From Verrucomicrobiia bacterium (GTDB lineage Bacteria; Verrucomicrobiota; Verrucomicrobiia; Limisphaerales; Palsa-1400): a stretch of 6,124 bases of DNA. The stretch covers positions 1 through 6,124 of the forward strand of contig JAICXV010000153.1 in NCBI GenBank assembly GCA_025934545.1, written 5' to 3'. Positions 5,772-6,124 of this stretch are shown in pieces. Position 1 is the stretch's first letter, and the number at the start of each line of letters is the position of its first letter. The position numbers and the translations under genes are program-made. The notes beneath the pieces were generated by a model that made no database searches, was not told the origin of the DNA, and saw only the letters and a list, made by a program, of their open reading frames with translations.

Positions 5772-6124
5772 TTTTGTTTGTCCTGATTACTTGAGTTTGT
5801 TGGATGCCGCATATGGCGATGCACGAAAATATAATAAATGATCGCTAGCACGACGACGAAGCCTACGACCCACCATTTGATGCGGTCCTGGTCCTGGCTG
5901 GCCTTAATTCCCACCCACGCTAGAATCGAGCACCAGATCGCTGAGCCGAGAAACGTGAACAGTGTATAAAGTTTGAAGTCCATTTTGACGATGCCCATCG
6001 GAATGCCGATCAGGTGTCGAACGACCGGCAGCAATCGCGCGGCGAAAACACCGAACGAACCGAATCGCTCACACCATCGTTCCGCTGCATGAACTTTTGC
6101 TTCGGGAACCAGAAAATATTTTCC
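5768..6124 (-). CDS. DedA-family membrane protein, C-terminal part (N terminus beyond window)
   Basis: The frame is open to the right edge, giving 118 visible residues that begin GKYFLVPEAKVHAAERW. This is the typical DedA/SNARE-associated central segment, so the TTG at 6034 is an internal codon, not the start. The key signature is FAARLLPVVRHLIGIPMG, in which two Arg six residues apart (visible residues 30 and 36) match the Arg130/Arg136 pair essential in E. coli YqjA. Two transmembrane helices follow, roughly visible residues 52-74 and 84-102, then a short polar basic tail. DedA proteins are inner-membrane proteins linked to proton-dependent transport, membrane-potential homeostasis and, in some members, polyprenyl-phosphate or phospholipid flipping. 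Which role applies here cannot be told; the acidic residues expected in the N-terminal half are outside the window. The gene's TGA overlaps the GTG of the next gene, so it is probably the upstream cistron of the operon. Confidence 0.9.
   Translation of the reverse strand, partial: GKYFLVPEAKVHAAERWCERFGSFGVFAARLLPVVRHLIGIPMGIVKMDFKLYTLFTFLGSAIWCSILAWVGIKASQDQDRIKWWVVGFVVVLAIIYYIFVHRHMRHPTNSSNQDKQK
5781..5784 (-). promoter_or_regulatory. Shine-Dalgarno for the GTG start of the dehydrogenase
   Basis: AGGA on the minus strand, inside the last codons of dedA, with a 9-base spacer to the GTG at 5771. It is the clearest ribosome binding site in the window and supports the GTG start over any internal alternative. 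Confidence 0.6.

Noticed and set aside
6032..6034. TTG start for a short 88-residue protein at the right edge
   Set aside because: The frame continues upstream to the window edge with DedA-like sequence, so this TTG is an internal Leu codon.
1..6124. CRISPR arrays, tRNA genes, transposase genes, phage or defence genes
   Set aside because: No spaced direct repeats, tRNA-like cloverleaf, terminal inverted repeats or matching proteins were seen on either strand; nearly all sequence is accounted for by five ordinary genes.

Overview
The window looks like chromosomal DNA from a Gram-negative bacterium of the Verrucomicrobiota/PVC type, possibly near Pedosphaera/Limisphaerales. This is inferred from gene content and style: a multi-heme c-type cytochrome built of CXXCH plus 'W...MP' modules, a GTP-type PEP carboxykinase, moderately GC-rich genes and weak Shine-Dalgarno sites. 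No 16S or other marker gene is present, so the placement is tentative.

Layout. Positions 1-1379 (+) hold the 3' part of a multi-heme cytochrome c gene that is open at the left edge. Everything else reads on the minus strand. From right to left it is: the C-terminal part of a DedA-family membrane protein (6124-5768, open at the right edge); a DapB/2,4-diaminopentanoate-dehydrogenase-like NAD(P) oxidoreductase (5771-4782); a gamma-glutamyltransferase-fold Ntn-hydrolase with a Tat-like leader (4776-3208); and GTP-dependent PEP carboxykinase, pckG (3134-1359). pckG and the cytochrome gene converge and overlap by 21 bp at their 3' ends. The only notable non-coding stretch is the 73-bp gap between the GGT-like gene and pckG, which holds a small GC-rich hairpin and no clear terminator.

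How the genes fit together. dedA, the dehydrogenase and the GGT-like gene form a compact unit: a 4-bp GTGA stop/start overlap, then 5 bp between stop and start. They are very likely co-transcribed and translationally coupled. pckG may be read from the same transcript or from its own promoter; the sequence does not settle this. pckG is central metabolism (oxaloacetate to PEP), and the cytochrome belongs to periplasmic electron transfer.

Most interesting point. The GGT-like protein keeps the Ntn-hydrolase catalytic residues (Thr341 nucleophile, Thr359, Gly423-Gly424). By alignment to E. coli GGT it has lost essentially the whole gamma-glutamyl recognition pocket, including a reciprocal charge swap (Arg114 to Asp, Asp433 to Arg) and a shortened lid loop. 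It is probably an exported amidohydrolase of different, unknown specificity, encoded next to a dehydrogenase whose usual ornithine-fermentation partners are not in view. No CRISPR array, tRNA, rRNA, insertion sequence or phage gene was seen.
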